From Litsea cubeba (lineage: Eukaryota; Streptophyta; Magnoliopsida; Laurales; Lauraceae): 64,000 nt of DNA. The number at the start of each line of letters is the position of its first letter. Positions within the stretch are counted from its first letter, which is position 1. This document shows, piece after piece, positions 10,129-22,000 of the stretch. The notes beneath the pieces are model-generated. The model was not told where the DNA came from, made no database searches, and saw nothing but the letters and a program-made list of their open reading frames with translations. The stretch covers positions 70,278,997-70,342,996 of the forward strand of contig CM022949.1 in the NCBI GenBank assembly GCA_012931725.1, given 5' to 3'. Both the position numbers and the translations under genes were made by a program.

Positions 10129-13100
10129 CTAAGGATTAGGAGAGTGAGTAACTCCTAATTTTTTTCGGAGCTACTCGAAGACTTCTTTTGGCAGAGGTTT
10201 TGTGAAGATATCAGCAACTTGCTCAGTAGTTGGGACATATTCCAACTTTACCTCACCGTCTGCAACCTTTTCCTTGAGAAAGTGATAGCGAATTGCAACA
10301 TGCTTCGTTCTAGAATGCTGAACAAGATTCTTGGAGATGTGAATTGCACTTGTGTTGTCACAGAGGATCGGCGTAGGATCCGTTGTCGGAACTCCTAGAT
10401 CAGAGAGCATTTGCCGCATCCATAATACTTGCGTACAACAAGTTGCCGCTGCAATATATTCTGCTTCCGCTGTTGAAAGGGATACTGAATCTTGTTTCTT
10501 ACTGTGCCATGCCACCAACCTGTCACCGAGATAGAATGCACCACCGCTTGTACTCTTGCGATCATCTATACATCCAGCCCAATCGGCGTCAGAGTATGCA
10601 ACAAGAGTAAAGGATTTGCCTTTAGGATACCAAATGCCAAGCTCCATGGTACCTTTCAGATATCGAAATATCCTTTTTACAGCTGTAAGGTGCGTCTCAG
10701 TTGGTGATGTTTGAAATCGAGCCACCATACATACTGCTTGCAGAAGATCCGGTCTTGTAGCAGTCAAATAAAGCAAGCTTCCTATCATAGAACGATAAGT
10801 GGTGTGATCAACGGACGAACCCTTATCATATTTGCTTAGCTTTGTGTTCGTTGTCATTGGTGTGCTCACTGGCTTGCTGTCTTCCATGTTAAATCGCTTC
10901 AGCATTTCCTTGATGTATTTCATCTGTGATATGAAGATACCATGTTTCAGCTGCTGAACTTGTAAACCAAGGAAGAACTTTAGTTCTCCAAGCATTGACA
11001 TCTCAAATTCTTTCTTCATCTCTTCAGCGAAATTCCTGCACATTTCTTCATTGTTGCCACCAAAGATTATGTCATCGACATCAACAATGACAACCAGCTG
11101 TTTGCTCAACTCTGTTTTGACATAAAGATTGCTATCAACCAGTCCTTTTCCAAAACCGATCTTGCGGAGATATAGGTCCAGCCTTGCATACCACGCCCTT
11201 GGCGCTTGTTTCAGCCCATAAAGAGCCTTTTTCAACTTGCACACTAGGTCTGAATTTTTGCTAATGAGAAAACCATCAGGTTGCTCAATGTAGACCTCTT
11301 CTTCAAGTAATCCATTCAAGAAGGCTGACTTTACATCCATCTGAAATACCTTGAAGGTTTTGTATGCAGCCAATGCAAGAAACATACGAATGTCTTCCAG
11401 ACGAGCCACCGGTGCAAAGGTCTCTTCAAAATCTATGCCTTCAACTTGAGCATAGCCTTTACAAACCAACCTTGCTTTGTTTCGTATGACCTGACCATCT
11501 TCATTCAGCTTATTCCGAAAGACCCATTTAGTACCAATAACATTCTTATCAGTAGGTCTAGAGACTAGTTCCCATGTGGAGTTCTTCTCAATTTGCTCCA
11601 ACTCCTCATGCATAGCTTTCAACCAACTTTCATCGAGACTGGCTTCAGCCACAGTCTTGGGTTCAATGGTGGACACAAGTGAGTAATTGCTAACTACACT
11701 TTGTCTTGTTTTAACACCGGCCTCAGGATCTCCAATGATTTGATCCTTAGGGTGTTGCTCTACCCAAGTGCTTTTCTTTCTAGGTGTAGCATCCTCTGAG
11801 TCATCCTTTGATTTCTCAGAATCATTAGGTTTAGCCACTTCATCATCAATCTCACTTGAGTCCTCATAAACGGGACTGTCATAATGAGTTCCATTCTTTG
11901 ATTCATAGTTTTCATCAATTCTAACATCGGCAGTTTCTATGATTTTTCTGGTCCTTTTGTTAAGACATCTGTAAGCCTTACTAGATGAGGAATAACCCAG
12001 AAATATACCTTCATCAGCTCTTTCATCAAATTTGCCCGGATTTTGTTCAAGACGCTTGATGTAACACTTGCTACCGAAGACTCTGAAGTGCTTGACTGTT
12101 GCTTTTCTCCCAAACCATAGCTCATAAGGAGTTTTATCTTCATGTGGCCTGATCAAGCATCGATTCTGAATGTATACAGCCGTATGGATTGCCTCCTTCC
12201 AGTATTTGTCAGCTAGCTTGCTCTCAGTTAGCATTGTACGAGCCATCTCTTGAACGGTGCGATTTATCCGTTCCACAACTCCATTTTGCTGTGGAGTTCT
12301 AGGGGCTGAATATTGTCTTTGAATGCCATGGTGCTCACAATAGTTAGTGAACTCTTCAGATGTGAATTCACCTCCTCGATCAGACCTTAAAATCTTGATA
12401 CGTTTTCCAAGAATATTTTCAACCTGTGCTTTAAACACTTTAAAACGATCAAGTGCTTGATGTTTATGTTTAAGAAACAATACCCATGTCATACGAGTAT
12501 AATCATCAATGCATAACATAAAATACTTATCTCCATTGGTGCTTTGAGTTCGCATCGGTCCACAGAGATCAGTGTGCACTAGCTCAAGAGGTTTCTTTGA
12601 ATGATGCTCCTTTGATTTGAACATTACCCTCGTTTGCTTTCCCTTTTGACAAGAATCGCAAATGGGGTTGGAAGGTTTTTCAACTGTTGACATACCTCTG
12701 ACAGCCTTTGAATTGCAAATCTTTGACATGTTATCAAAGTTTAGATGCCCAAGGCGTTTGTGCCACAACCAACTTTCCTCTGTCCGACTCATCAAGCAAG
12801 TCTTTTCAGTTCCATCTGACAATGTATAGAGATTTCCAGCAGTCCTAGATCCAGTAGCCACTGTTTTGCCGTTGCTACACTTTTTGATAGCAAAACCATT
12901 CTTAGTGAAGACAACTTCGTGGCCTTTGTCACAGATCTGGCTCACACTGAGCAAGTTATGTCTTAGTCCAGACACATATAAGACCTCGTCTGATCTGATT
13001 TTGTTTGCCTTTAGCTGAACAACACCTTTTCCGCAGATTTTGGCACCATCATTGTTACCAAACTTCACTGATCCGCCTTCATAGTGCTGTAATTTGACGA

Positions 13101-15000
13101 ATTTCTCCTTATCACCTGTCATATGGCTTGAACAACCACTATCAAGGACCCATGGTGCTGTCTTCTTTTGTGCATTGAATGCCGTTTGCACAATGAGAGA
13201 TTCTTTGGATTTACCTTCCCTTTTCTTTGCCCTCCATGCCTTAACTAACTTGGGTTTCTTTTCAACATGAAATTGGTTAGCTATAGGCAACCTACAATCC
13301 CTAGCCAAGTGTCCATAATTATGACACATATAGCACTCAATTTTGTGGCTGTTTAGGATTGAAAAAGGGTTCCTAGTCACAAATGGGCTGTTTCTAACAT
13401 AGAATTTGCAATCAGCTCTTTTATGTCCATATCTATTGCAATGATAGCAATAACCATAGAATCTGAACATTCTTCCTTTCTTAGGTGGCTGGTTAAACTT
13501 CACAAACCTTTTCTTATTGAACATCTCAATACTAGGCTGAATTTGATGCTTTGTAGCCTTGAGAGGCATGGCACTTTGTTTCATAAACAAAGAAGGTGCA
13601 GCTTTAGAGGACTCTCCGGTCTCAAATCCAATACCAAATTTATTGTGGAAGGGCTTTTGAACTTTCAGAATTTCATTGAGTTTCATTGTCCATTCAATCG
13701 CTTGGAGTGCTTTGAGTTTTCGGCTACTTTCCAAGTTTTCAGCCTTTGCTCTAGCGATTTCAGTTTCAAGTTTCATAGCCTCTTCCTTTTTGATACTTAT
13801 TTGATTTTGAAGGACTTCCACCATTCTTTTATATTCTTCAACTTGAGTTTTCAAAGCAATAATTGAACTTTCAGATTCATGAAGAAGTTTCAGATTTTTC
13901 TTACTTGTTTTTCGTTCCATGCTAAGCTCCTCAAGTGCGGCAATGAGTTCTTCTTCGAGATTGACCTCAGCCTCCTCTTCCTCTTTCGGCTCTTGCTCCT
14001 CTTCTTCTTCAACGGTAACCATGAAGAGAGCTTCAGTTGCCTCGGCTGATTCATTATCGTCTGAAGTTTCAGACGTGCTGTCATTATATTGACTGATGAA
14101 GCTTTTTGCTTTGCCCCTCTTTCAGAAATTTTTCTTCCACTTACTCTTATCAACATAAGAGTCATCATCATTATTTTCTTTCAACGGACACTTCGCAGCA
14201 AAGTGACCAACACCGCCACAATTGAAGCATTTAAAGGGTAGCTTCCCTTTGTACTTTCCATTGCTTCCTTTCTTCAGCTTTCTAACAAATTGAGCCTCAA
14301 GCTCATCATCATCAGTATCAGAATCATGACCAGCAGTCTCTTTTCCCTTTTTCTGAACTTTGAAGGCCGCTTCTCTATCAGATGAAGACGTCTTACCTAT
14401 GCGCATCTCATAGGCAGTGAGTGAACCATGCAACTCATCCATGGAAAATTCATTCAGATCCTTGGCTTCTTCTATGGCTGAGACTTTTGAATCAAACCGG
14501 GGAAGAAGAGATCTTAGAACCTTTTTGACGATGACTGGTTCTTTAATCTCCTCCCCTAGTCCACGAATGTCATTCGTGACTTCGTTCACTCGTTGGAAAT
14601 ATGAGTCAACATTCTCGCTTTCCTCCATGCGAAGAGATTCAAATTGAGAGCGATGGGTTTGCAATTTTGCTTCTTTGATCTTCTCATCTCCTTCATGAAT
14701 GCTTTTCAACTTGTCCCATATTTCCTTGGCTGTTTTGCATGCAATTACTTTGACCAGCTCGCTGTCCACAAGGCCACTAAAGAGTGCATTCTGCGCCTTG
14801 GAGTCGTTGTCTGCTAACTTCTTTGTTGGAGCATCAGTGGGTATGATGGCAATATTGTAACCGACTCTGACAGTCTCCCAGACATCATAGCCAAGAGATT
14901 TGATGAAAGCCTGCATTCTGATCTTCCAGAAGGAGTAATTAGAACCATCAAACAAAGGTGCTTTCTTATTCCCTGTATTGGTTGCCATGTGATTTGACAA
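10129..15000 (-). pseudogene. Copia Gag-Pol polyprotein of element C, disabled
   Basis: The same gene as in A, with about 1623 codons from the ATG at 15000 to the expected stop near 10129. It stays in one frame but has two nonsense codons. The first, at 14122-14124, is TGA where A has an arginine codon just after the first CCHC knuckle (gag residue 293). The second, at 10171-10173, is TAG where A has tyrosine 14 codons before the end. The RT box reads DVDD instead of YVDD (TAT to GAT, near 11080). Integrase keeps the D-D-35-E residues but has I for K next to the glutamate. Even with readthrough, RT should be inactive. Confidence 0.93.
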
Positions 15001-15041
15001 GAGATCACCCTTAGCGTGTTAAGCTTATCAAGGGAGCCTTA

Positions 15042-15054
15042 CGCTCTGATACCA
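15042..15054 (-). other. Primer-binding site of element C
   Basis: The coding strand reads TGGTATCAGAGC two bases inside the 5' LTR, complementary to initiator-Met tRNA. Confidence 0.88.
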
Positions 15055-15056
15055 AT

Positions 15057-16017
15057 TGTTAGATATCGCGATCACTGAGGGGGGGGGGGGGGTGAATCAG
15101 TGATTCCTTAAAAACAGGTCCAATTTAACAACAAAAGCAAATCAAATCACACAAGGACACCAGATTTAACGTGGTTCACCGAAAGGCTACGTCCACGGTT
15201 CAAAGACTGTCCGAACACCAATCCGGGACAGATCTGAATCTATTTAGTCGCACCAATGACAAAGAGCACCAACCCTTAGTTTCAGATAGCACCAACTATC
15301 TAGGAAGCACCGACTCCCTTTACAATTTATCTGCACCAACAGATAGGATCACCAAACCCCAGACACCAAGCACCAACTTGATGTTCTACAGAATAAAAGT
15401 AGAAACCTTTTTCTACAGCCCTTCCCCTCTACAATCTCTCTCTCTTTTCTTCTCTTTTCTCTTCTCTTCTATCTCTTCTTCTTGTGTCTTCTTAAAAACG
15501 AACCAAACATGCCTTTATATAGGTTATGGTAACCCTTAAGAGTGTTCAAAATAGGCTATAATTCGTTTAGAAAGAGTCCCAAACGAAATAGATGAGAATC
15601 CTGAATTTTTGTGCACAACTTCTAATTTCTGCGCAACTCTGGTTCCCGTGCTCGGTCGACATCCTGCCTTGCTCGGTCGACATCATACACTGCGCGGTCG
15701 ACATCCTGGGGTGCCCGGTCGACCTGCGACACACTGTGTCACGAAAATAACTGGGAGCTAACTGAAACTTTTTTCTGCAGGTCTCTCTTGCTCGGTCGAC
15801 CGCATGGGGTGCCCGGTCGACCGCACACTCTGCTTCAGGAATTCTGAATTCCTGAACTGTTTCAGTTCTGATTTTTCTTTTAAGCTCTATCAACACCAAT
15901 CTATTAACATCATGTTTGTGACATTGTGTTGACAATAATTCCAACTCAAAACAATGCTTGAGATACTAATCACTTCAATTCTTTATAAAGCTTCTCAAGT
16001 CATCTCAAATTCCAACA
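15057..16017 (-). repeat. 5' LTR of element C, internally deleted
   Basis: 961 bp against 1124 bp for its partner. The missing 163 bp corresponds to about 9078-9240 and is bounded by CTCTCTCTCT runs in the intact copy, leaving one run at about 15435-15445. The gap lies downstream of the TATA motif, in the transcribed R/U5 part. The G tract is preceded by GAGG rather than GAGAG. Confidence 0.9.
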
Positions 16018-16022
16018 GAATC

Positions 16023-16641
16023 ACCATCTTCATGAGCACATTCTCGTCCACACTTGCTGTAGAAACTTGCAGCACAACAGCACACAGCAGCGCCTTCTTC
16101 TCCAATCACTATTCTCTCCAAAACTCTCTCTTTTTGTTCTCTCTTCTCTTCTGTACCCTTGAAAACGAACCAATCAAGCCTTTATATAGGTTATGGTAAC
16201 CCTTAAGAGTGTTCAAATTAGGCTAGAATTCGTTTAGAAAGAGTCCTAAACGAAATACATAAGAATCCTGAATTTTCGTGCAAAACTTCTATTTCTGCGC
16301 AATTCTGGTTTCCCGTGCTCGGTCGACCGCATGGGGTCCCCGGTCGACCGGCGACACACTGTGGCAACATTTAACTGGGAGCTATCTGGGACTGTATTCT
16401 GCAGATTTCTCTTTCCCGGTCGACCGCGTGGGGTCCTCGGTCGACCGACCACACTGCTTCAGGAATTCTGAATTCCTGTACTGTTGCAGCTCTGTTTTTT
16501 CTTCGAAGCTCTATCAATACTACATTATCAACACCACACTTGTGACATTGTGTTGTCAATAATTCCAACTCAAAATGATATTTGAGATACTAAACACTTC
16601 AATGCTTCATAAGACTTCTCAGTACATCTCAAATTCCAACA
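16023..16641 (-). repeat. 5' LTR of element B, outer (U3) part
   Basis: Continuation of 8243-8695 after removal of C, making an LTR of about 1072 bp that ends TTCCAACA at 16641. It carries GTCGAC pairs with first bases 16322/16343 and 16419/16440 (both 21 bp apart). The next five bases, AGAGT (16642-16646), should be B's target duplication, but its partner is outside the window. Confidence 0.88.
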
Positions 16642-17090
16642 AGAGTTAGGTCATTACTCAGTACTCATTAGTAAACATTGAACAATGGAGAATAATTAAA
16701 CAGGTTTAACTATATCTTTACTACTATACCATTCCAAACATAATTAAACAGGTTTAATATTATATCTAGTGAGTTATGTCAATAATAGACATCCAAGCAC
16801 AAAAAGGAAAAGACAGCTAGCAAAAGAGTCCTAGCTATCATGGTCAAGTAGGATTCTTTTGTCATCATGATTGCCACTTCTTTAAAACATGCACTCAAGT
16901 AGGAGACCAAATTTTTTTATGAAGTTCTTCCTTCCAAAACGAAGCGGCGAACATAAGTGGACCGCTAAAAGTTAAAAATTATATATTTAGAAAACCCAAA
17001 CTTTATAAATAAAATTTTCATTTCCCTCATTTTTTCTCTCTCTGTATCTTTCGTTTCCCTCATTTTTTCTCTCTATCTCTATCCTCTACG
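16642..17090. other. 5' non-coding part of CACTA element
   Basis: AT-rich, with no frame or recognised family. Near the end is a TATA-like TATAAATA (17004-17011) followed by a pyrimidine-rich leader in which TTTCCCTCATTTTTTCTCTCT occurs twice in near-identical form (from about 17021 and 17054). Confidence 0.5.
17004..17011 (+). promoter_or_regulatory. Possible TATA box of CACTA transposase gene
   Basis: TATAAATA is followed by a CT-rich leader, then a 54-bp tandem duplication (units starting about 17108 and 17162, core TTTGGAAAGTGCTTCCA) and a possible splice donor AAG/GTAGAA near 17250. This fits an untranslated first exon spliced to the transposase ORF at about 19069. It is a sequence-only inference. 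Confidence 0.4.
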
Positions 17091-17107
17091 GTTTTGATCT
17101 CTTCGTC

Positions 17108-17215
17108 TCTTTGGAAAGTGCTTCCACTACAGCCGCCCGAGACCTTAGGTTTCTCTTGCTCGCTTTGGAAAGTGCTTCCATTACAGCCGCCCGAGACCTT
17201 GCCTATCGAACACCA
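17108..17215 (+). repeat. 54-bp tandem duplication in CACTA leader
   Basis: Two adjacent copies of a 54-bp unit with only a few differences, beginning TTTGGAAAGTGCTTCCA and including ACAGCCGCCCGAGACCTT. It lies between the CT-rich leader and a possible splice donor. The 70-aa forward frame across it has no recognisable domain. Confidence 0.6.
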
Positions 17216-17299
17216 CCGGAAAAGAGTTCCACTGCAATCAATCCGTCAAGGTAGAATCTTTGTTTGGGCCTTTGAGGATCTAATGTTTTGCAGTTTTGG

Positions 17300-18240
17300 A
17301 TTTTGAAGATTTAGGTTTTTCCAATCATGCATCTCATCTTTGTAGTTAATTCTTAGGTTTTGTATTGTTCTCGGTCGGCTTTAACAGGATTGCATGCCAG
17401 TAGTTTTTAGTTTGATTTTGTGATTTTTTTTTTGCTGTTCTTTTTCTAGGTATGGGAATGGTTTGATTAGAAAAGATTGATTTTAACAAGCTTTGAAGTT
17501 TGATATTACTGAGGAGATTTTCTCCTGAAAAGTCCTTATTATTCTAGAGATTTGGTTGATTATGAATCAATTTTGCAAAGGTGGAAGAAAATCCCTATTT
17601 TCTGAATTCATTCTGGTGTTCCCATAATTCTTGTTGGGACAAAACTTGGTTTGTTCTTCTTGTCACATTTGATCCGTCAATTTATTATTACTTTCTTTCA
17701 CAGCTGTATTTTCTGCCATGCACTGAATGTGTCGTTGTTGCATATTTCCAGAAACTCTCATTAATCTATTTTGCATATTTCTTGCTGCGTGTTCAATTTA
17801 TTTGCTTCATAAAAAATCAGAACTACGGTATCCTTATTTTATAGATTGAACTTTCTTGATATTCAGTTTTTTCATCAAATATTACAGATTTTTCATCAAA
17901 TATTACAGATTTTTCATCTCTTTCTTTCCGACTTACTGTTTGGATCTCTTTTTTAAATGCATTATATGCTCAAGTATAAGCGCCACAAGTCATGTTGTAG
18001 AATCTTACATTGGTGTAGTTGCAGTAGAAAATTGTTGTTGAAGTGAGGATATATCTAGATAATCCTCTGATTGGTTATGTAAGGGAGATCTTATAGTTGC
18101 CAAAGGTGTTGGATATAGGATGATAAGTCTTCACTTGAGTATGAAGAATTTAATTCAACTGATCTTTCCCCCTTGCTGTAATCACCCATGATGTCCAACC
18201 AGCAATATGCAATTTCTTTATACATATGAAATATTTTGTT
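17300..18240. other. Intron-like, non-coding CACTA interior
   Basis: T-rich sequence with no recognisable coding content. The short open frames at 17581-17844 and 17856-18041 are of low complexity. It probably represents the first intron of the transposase transcript. A short repeat, TTTTTCATCAAATATTACAGA, occurs in near-identical tandem form near 17868 and 17888. Confidence 0.5.
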
Positions 18241-18248
18241 AAGTTTAC

Positions 18249-18565
18249 CTTGCGCAATACACTGAGCCCAAAGTCAGAAACCTTTTAGATTTCCTCTGCT
18301 ATCTAAACGCAGGTTTTCAGGCTGCTCACATCATCAAAACAAATACCAAACATATCAAATTAGCATATACGGTCAGCTACTTTCATCAAAGACAAACAGA
18401 GTTTCAATACATCGAGTTTGGTTCTGACCTTCAGATCTTTGTGATATACACCTCTGCTGTGGCAATAGTCCACAACATCAATCAACTGCTCAAAGTAATT
18501 TCTTACATCACCTTGACTCAACTTCTTAAGATAAGAATGCCCAAAATTTGATGAGATGGAATGAG
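18249..18565 (-). pseudogene. Captured CIPK (CBL-interacting kinase) gene fragment, two exons and intron
   Basis: On the minus strand, 18565-18429 encodes part of a kinase catalytic domain, ending with YFEQLIDVVDYCHSRGVYH, then KDLK at a GT splice donor. After a 107-bp intron (18428-18322, ending in AG), 18321-18249 encodes PENLRLDSRGNLKVSDFGLS and then VLRK if one extra A in an AAAA run is ignored. It ends at an AAG/GTAAAC donor. The catalytic-loop and DFG sequences match the CIPK/SnRK3 family, including an intron between DLK and PEN. The usual HRD is HKD here. It opposes the transposase gene and lies inside the CACTA element, so it looks like a transduplicated host fragment, not a functioning kinase. 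Confidence 0.8.
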
Positions 18566-19068
18566 GAAACCCGAACAGCAGTGTGAGTTTTTGTTTTCAT
18601 ACTCTCCATTCTCAATCAAAATCGTCAGTTGCCACTTATAATGATTTGGTACAGAATGTCAGTATAACAGTACCCCACCTAATGTGAATTTGAGGCCAAT
18701 GCACCACCAAAAAACAAACACGCCATCCATATGGACATAGCATTCGGACCATTTGTGGTTTGTGTTTCATCCAAAACTGTACATGGAACTCAAAGACATT
18801 GACCATCATAGATTGCAATAATAATAAAACACCATGAAAACCTGAGAAATCTACCTGATCCATGAACTTGTTGTCTATAATCCATGATAACCTTAAACCT
18901 CCAATTTTGTTAATGCATCTAGTTAAGCCTCCACTTTTCCTAATGCATATACTACATATTTCTGTTTATTTATTTGTTTATGATTTTTTTCTTCTATCGG
19001 TTTGATGAAAGCATGCTTTTAATTTGTATGGATATCTTGTTTAGATTTCTTTGTTAAAAAGACTAGAT
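18566..19068. other. Non-coding CACTA interior, possibly more captured sequence
   Basis: Directly upstream (in minus orientation) of the kinase fragment, so it may include more captured intron sequence. A 75-codon reverse frame (18636-18863) shows no kinase motif. Nothing else recognised. Confidence 0.4.
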
Positions 19069-22000
19069 ATGGACAAGACTTGGACGACACTGGATAGTAA
19101 AAATTAGATGGCAAGACTTGGTCAGGAATATCAGAGAGGGGTGAAGTCATTTATTGATTTTGCAAAGGCGAATGCGGGGAATGCTACTCAAATTTATTGC
19201 CCGTGTAGTATCTGCTTGAATAGCCGTAGGTATGACTTTGCTACTGTGAAATATCATATTCTCCATAAGGGTATGCAAGCATCCTACACTACCTGGATCT
19301 ACCATGGAGAAACAACACCTGCAGTGAATGAAGTAGTCGAACCGGGACATGAGGATATTGATAGTGACTATGAGGATCGGGATGAATATCCAGAAATGAT
19401 GCACGACCATTACATGGGAACTTACACTGAGCCTCAAACCATCCACGGTAATGCTATACGTCACTTCGAAAGGATTTTGGATGCTTCTCAGCGCCCTCTG
19501 TACCCGGGCTGCTCTCCAGATAACACTCTGCTAGACTTTGTTGTTAAGATGATAGAGCAGAAGGTTGAGGGAAAGTGGAGCAACAGGTCGTTCAACAATT
19601 TGATGCAAATACAGAGGGCCGTTCTGCCAGACGGTAATTTGGTTCCTGAGTCTATTTATGCTGCCAAGAAGATACTGCGTGACTTGGGATTGGGATACGA
19701 GCACATTGATGCTTGTGAGAATGATTGTGCCCTGTTTTGGAAGGAGAATGCAGGTCTGGATAAATGCCCGGTATGCAGGGAGTCCAGATATAGAGCCAAT
19801 GTTGTGAAGGGCAAGAAGATACCTCATAAAGTGTTGCGTTATTTCCCATTGATACCGAGGTTACGGAGACTCTACATGTCCCGAAAGACTGCTGAGCACA
19901 TGAGATGGCATAGTGACAAACTCAGAGATGACGGGACAGGTAGGCATCCGGCCGATTGTGATGAATGGAAGGATTTTGATAAGGAGAACCCGGATTTTGC
20001 CGCAGAGACTCGTAACATAAGGCTGGGACTAGCCTCCGATGGGTTCAACCCTTTCGGGGACATGAGCACTTCGTATAGTATGTGGCCTGTCATACTTATG
20101 CCGTACAACTTGCCACCTTGGATGTGCATGAAGGAGCCATTCTTCATGATGTCATTGCTTATTCCTGGGCCGCGTCAACCTGGGAATGATATCGAGGTTT
20201 ATCTCCGACCCATGATTGATGAGTTGAAGGAGTTGTGGGAGAAAGGTGTTGGAACTTACGATGCCTCTAGGAAACAGACCTTCAATATGCGTGTGGCTTT
20301 GTTGTGGACCATAAATGACTTTCCTGCATATGGTAACTTGTCTGGGTGGACCACGAAAGGTTACATGGCTTGTCCCCCTTGTAATGATGAATTCTTAGCG
20401 GTTAAGTTGAAAAGGAAGGTTGGTTACACGGGCCATCGAGCTTACTTGCCAAGGAAGCACACCTGGCGACGCCTTAAGGACTTTAACGGTAAGAATGAGA
20501 ATCGGGTGAAGTCATTGGAGTTGCCATCGATGGAAAAGGTGCAAGCACAATTGGATCGATTGCCGGATACAAGGTTTGGGAAGAACTCTAGCAACAAGAA
20601 AAGACCTCGTGATCCTGAAGACTTGAACTGGAAGAAGAAAAGCATTTTTTATGAGCTTCCGTATTTTAAGAAGCTAAAGGTTCGACACAACATTGATGTC
20701 ATGCACGTAGAGAAGAATATATGTGAAAGTCATATTGGCACAATGTTGGGCATGGACAAGAGGAACAAGGACACCGAGTATGCCCGTATGGATTTGGCAG
20801 ATATGAATATTAGGCCAGAATTGCATCTACGAAGTAGAAGCAATGGACGGGGAAATGAGAAGCCCCATGCTTCATACACATTGTCCCCAAAGGAGAGAGA
20901 TGGTTTTTATGAATATCTGAAATCGATCAAGTACCCAGATGGGTATGCTGCGAATCTATCGAGGTGTGTGACCTCGAAGAACGGGAAATTAGCTGGCCCG
21001 AAAAGCCATGACTGCCATGTTCTTCTGCAACGTCTTCTTCCGATTGGCATGCGTGGGTATGTGAACAACGAGATATGCACAACACTATTTGAGCTGGGCA
21101 GCTTCTTCGAGGACATTTGCTCGAAGATATTAATACGGAGCCACTTAGAAGTACTTGAGAAAAAGATAGTACTCATATTGTGTAAGTTGGAGAGGATTTT
21201 TCCTCCTGCATTCTTTGATGTAATGGTCCATTTGGCAGTTCACTTGCCGCACGAGGCCATGCTTGCCGGACCGGTGCAATATCGATTGATGTATCCAATT
21301 GAGAGGTGATTGCATTACCCATCTTTATATTGTTGATTAGTGTGAAGGTATTTTAGTTTTTTAATCTTAATTGTTGATCGCTATGTCTACAGGTTTCTTG
21401 GAACCCTTAAGAAATACGTAACCAATCGAGCTCGGCTAGAAGGTTCGATCGCAGAGGCATACATTGCCAAAGAGAGTGTTAATTTTATCAAGAGGTACCT
21501 AAAGGGAGAAGTTCTTGAAGAACGGAATGACGATGGGGGCGAACGAGGCCCGGGGTTGGACGTCTTCACCCAACGCGTTCGTCCCTTTGCACCTATCACG
21601 AGGGCTCCCAATGTGTCACATAGGGAACGCAACCTGGCCCATTGGTTTGTGTTATAAAATACTCCTGAGGTCATACCTTATCTAGAGTAAGTGGTTCAGT
21701 TTAACTAATCATAACATGTAAATTTTTTTATCTCCCTTTGTGTCACTAATATCACTATATGTCACTAATCCCCTGAGAAGGGAGCACAAGAGGCAAGTGC
21801 ATGTGCCTGGGGGACGCAACATCACTGATATACAACGGGAAGAGTTCTCAGGATGGTTCAAAAATCATGTACGTACGATAAACTCACAATAAATGTTGTC
21901 AACCCGAAACATTAAGCACTCGTGTAACCTAATTAATATGTTTCATGCTCTATTAATTATTGCAGATGAATCAACTGAGATCTCAACGGTCTCAATATGC

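Larger units (their letters stand above)
8696..16017 (-). mobile_element. Copia retrotransposon C, full length but inactive
   Basis: A 7322-bp element on the minus strand inserted in B's 5' LTR, with a perfect 5-bp duplication GAATC (8691-8695 and 16018-16022). It has a 3' LTR, PPT, gag-pol region, PBS and 5' LTR. The LTRs differ by roughly six visible substitutions plus a 163-bp deletion in the 5' copy, so C is older than A. Two nonsense codons and an RT active-site substitution make it non-autonomous. Confidence 0.93.
1..16641 (-). mobile_element. Copia retrotransposon B (host of A and C), left part outside window
   Basis: A Ty1/copia element read on the minus strand, split by two younger insertions. 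Visible pieces are gag (1-302 and 7929-8173), the primer-binding site (8229-8240) and the 5' LTR (8243-8695 joined to 16023-16641). Removing A (303-7928, duplication ATTAC) rejoins gag, and removing C (8696-16017, duplication GAATC) rejoins the LTR. B's pol and 3' LTR lie left of the window. Its LTR begins TGTTAGATATCGCG on the plus strand, like C and unlike A, so B and C are one subfamily. The gag carries a nonsense codon, so B is dead. Confidence 0.85.
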
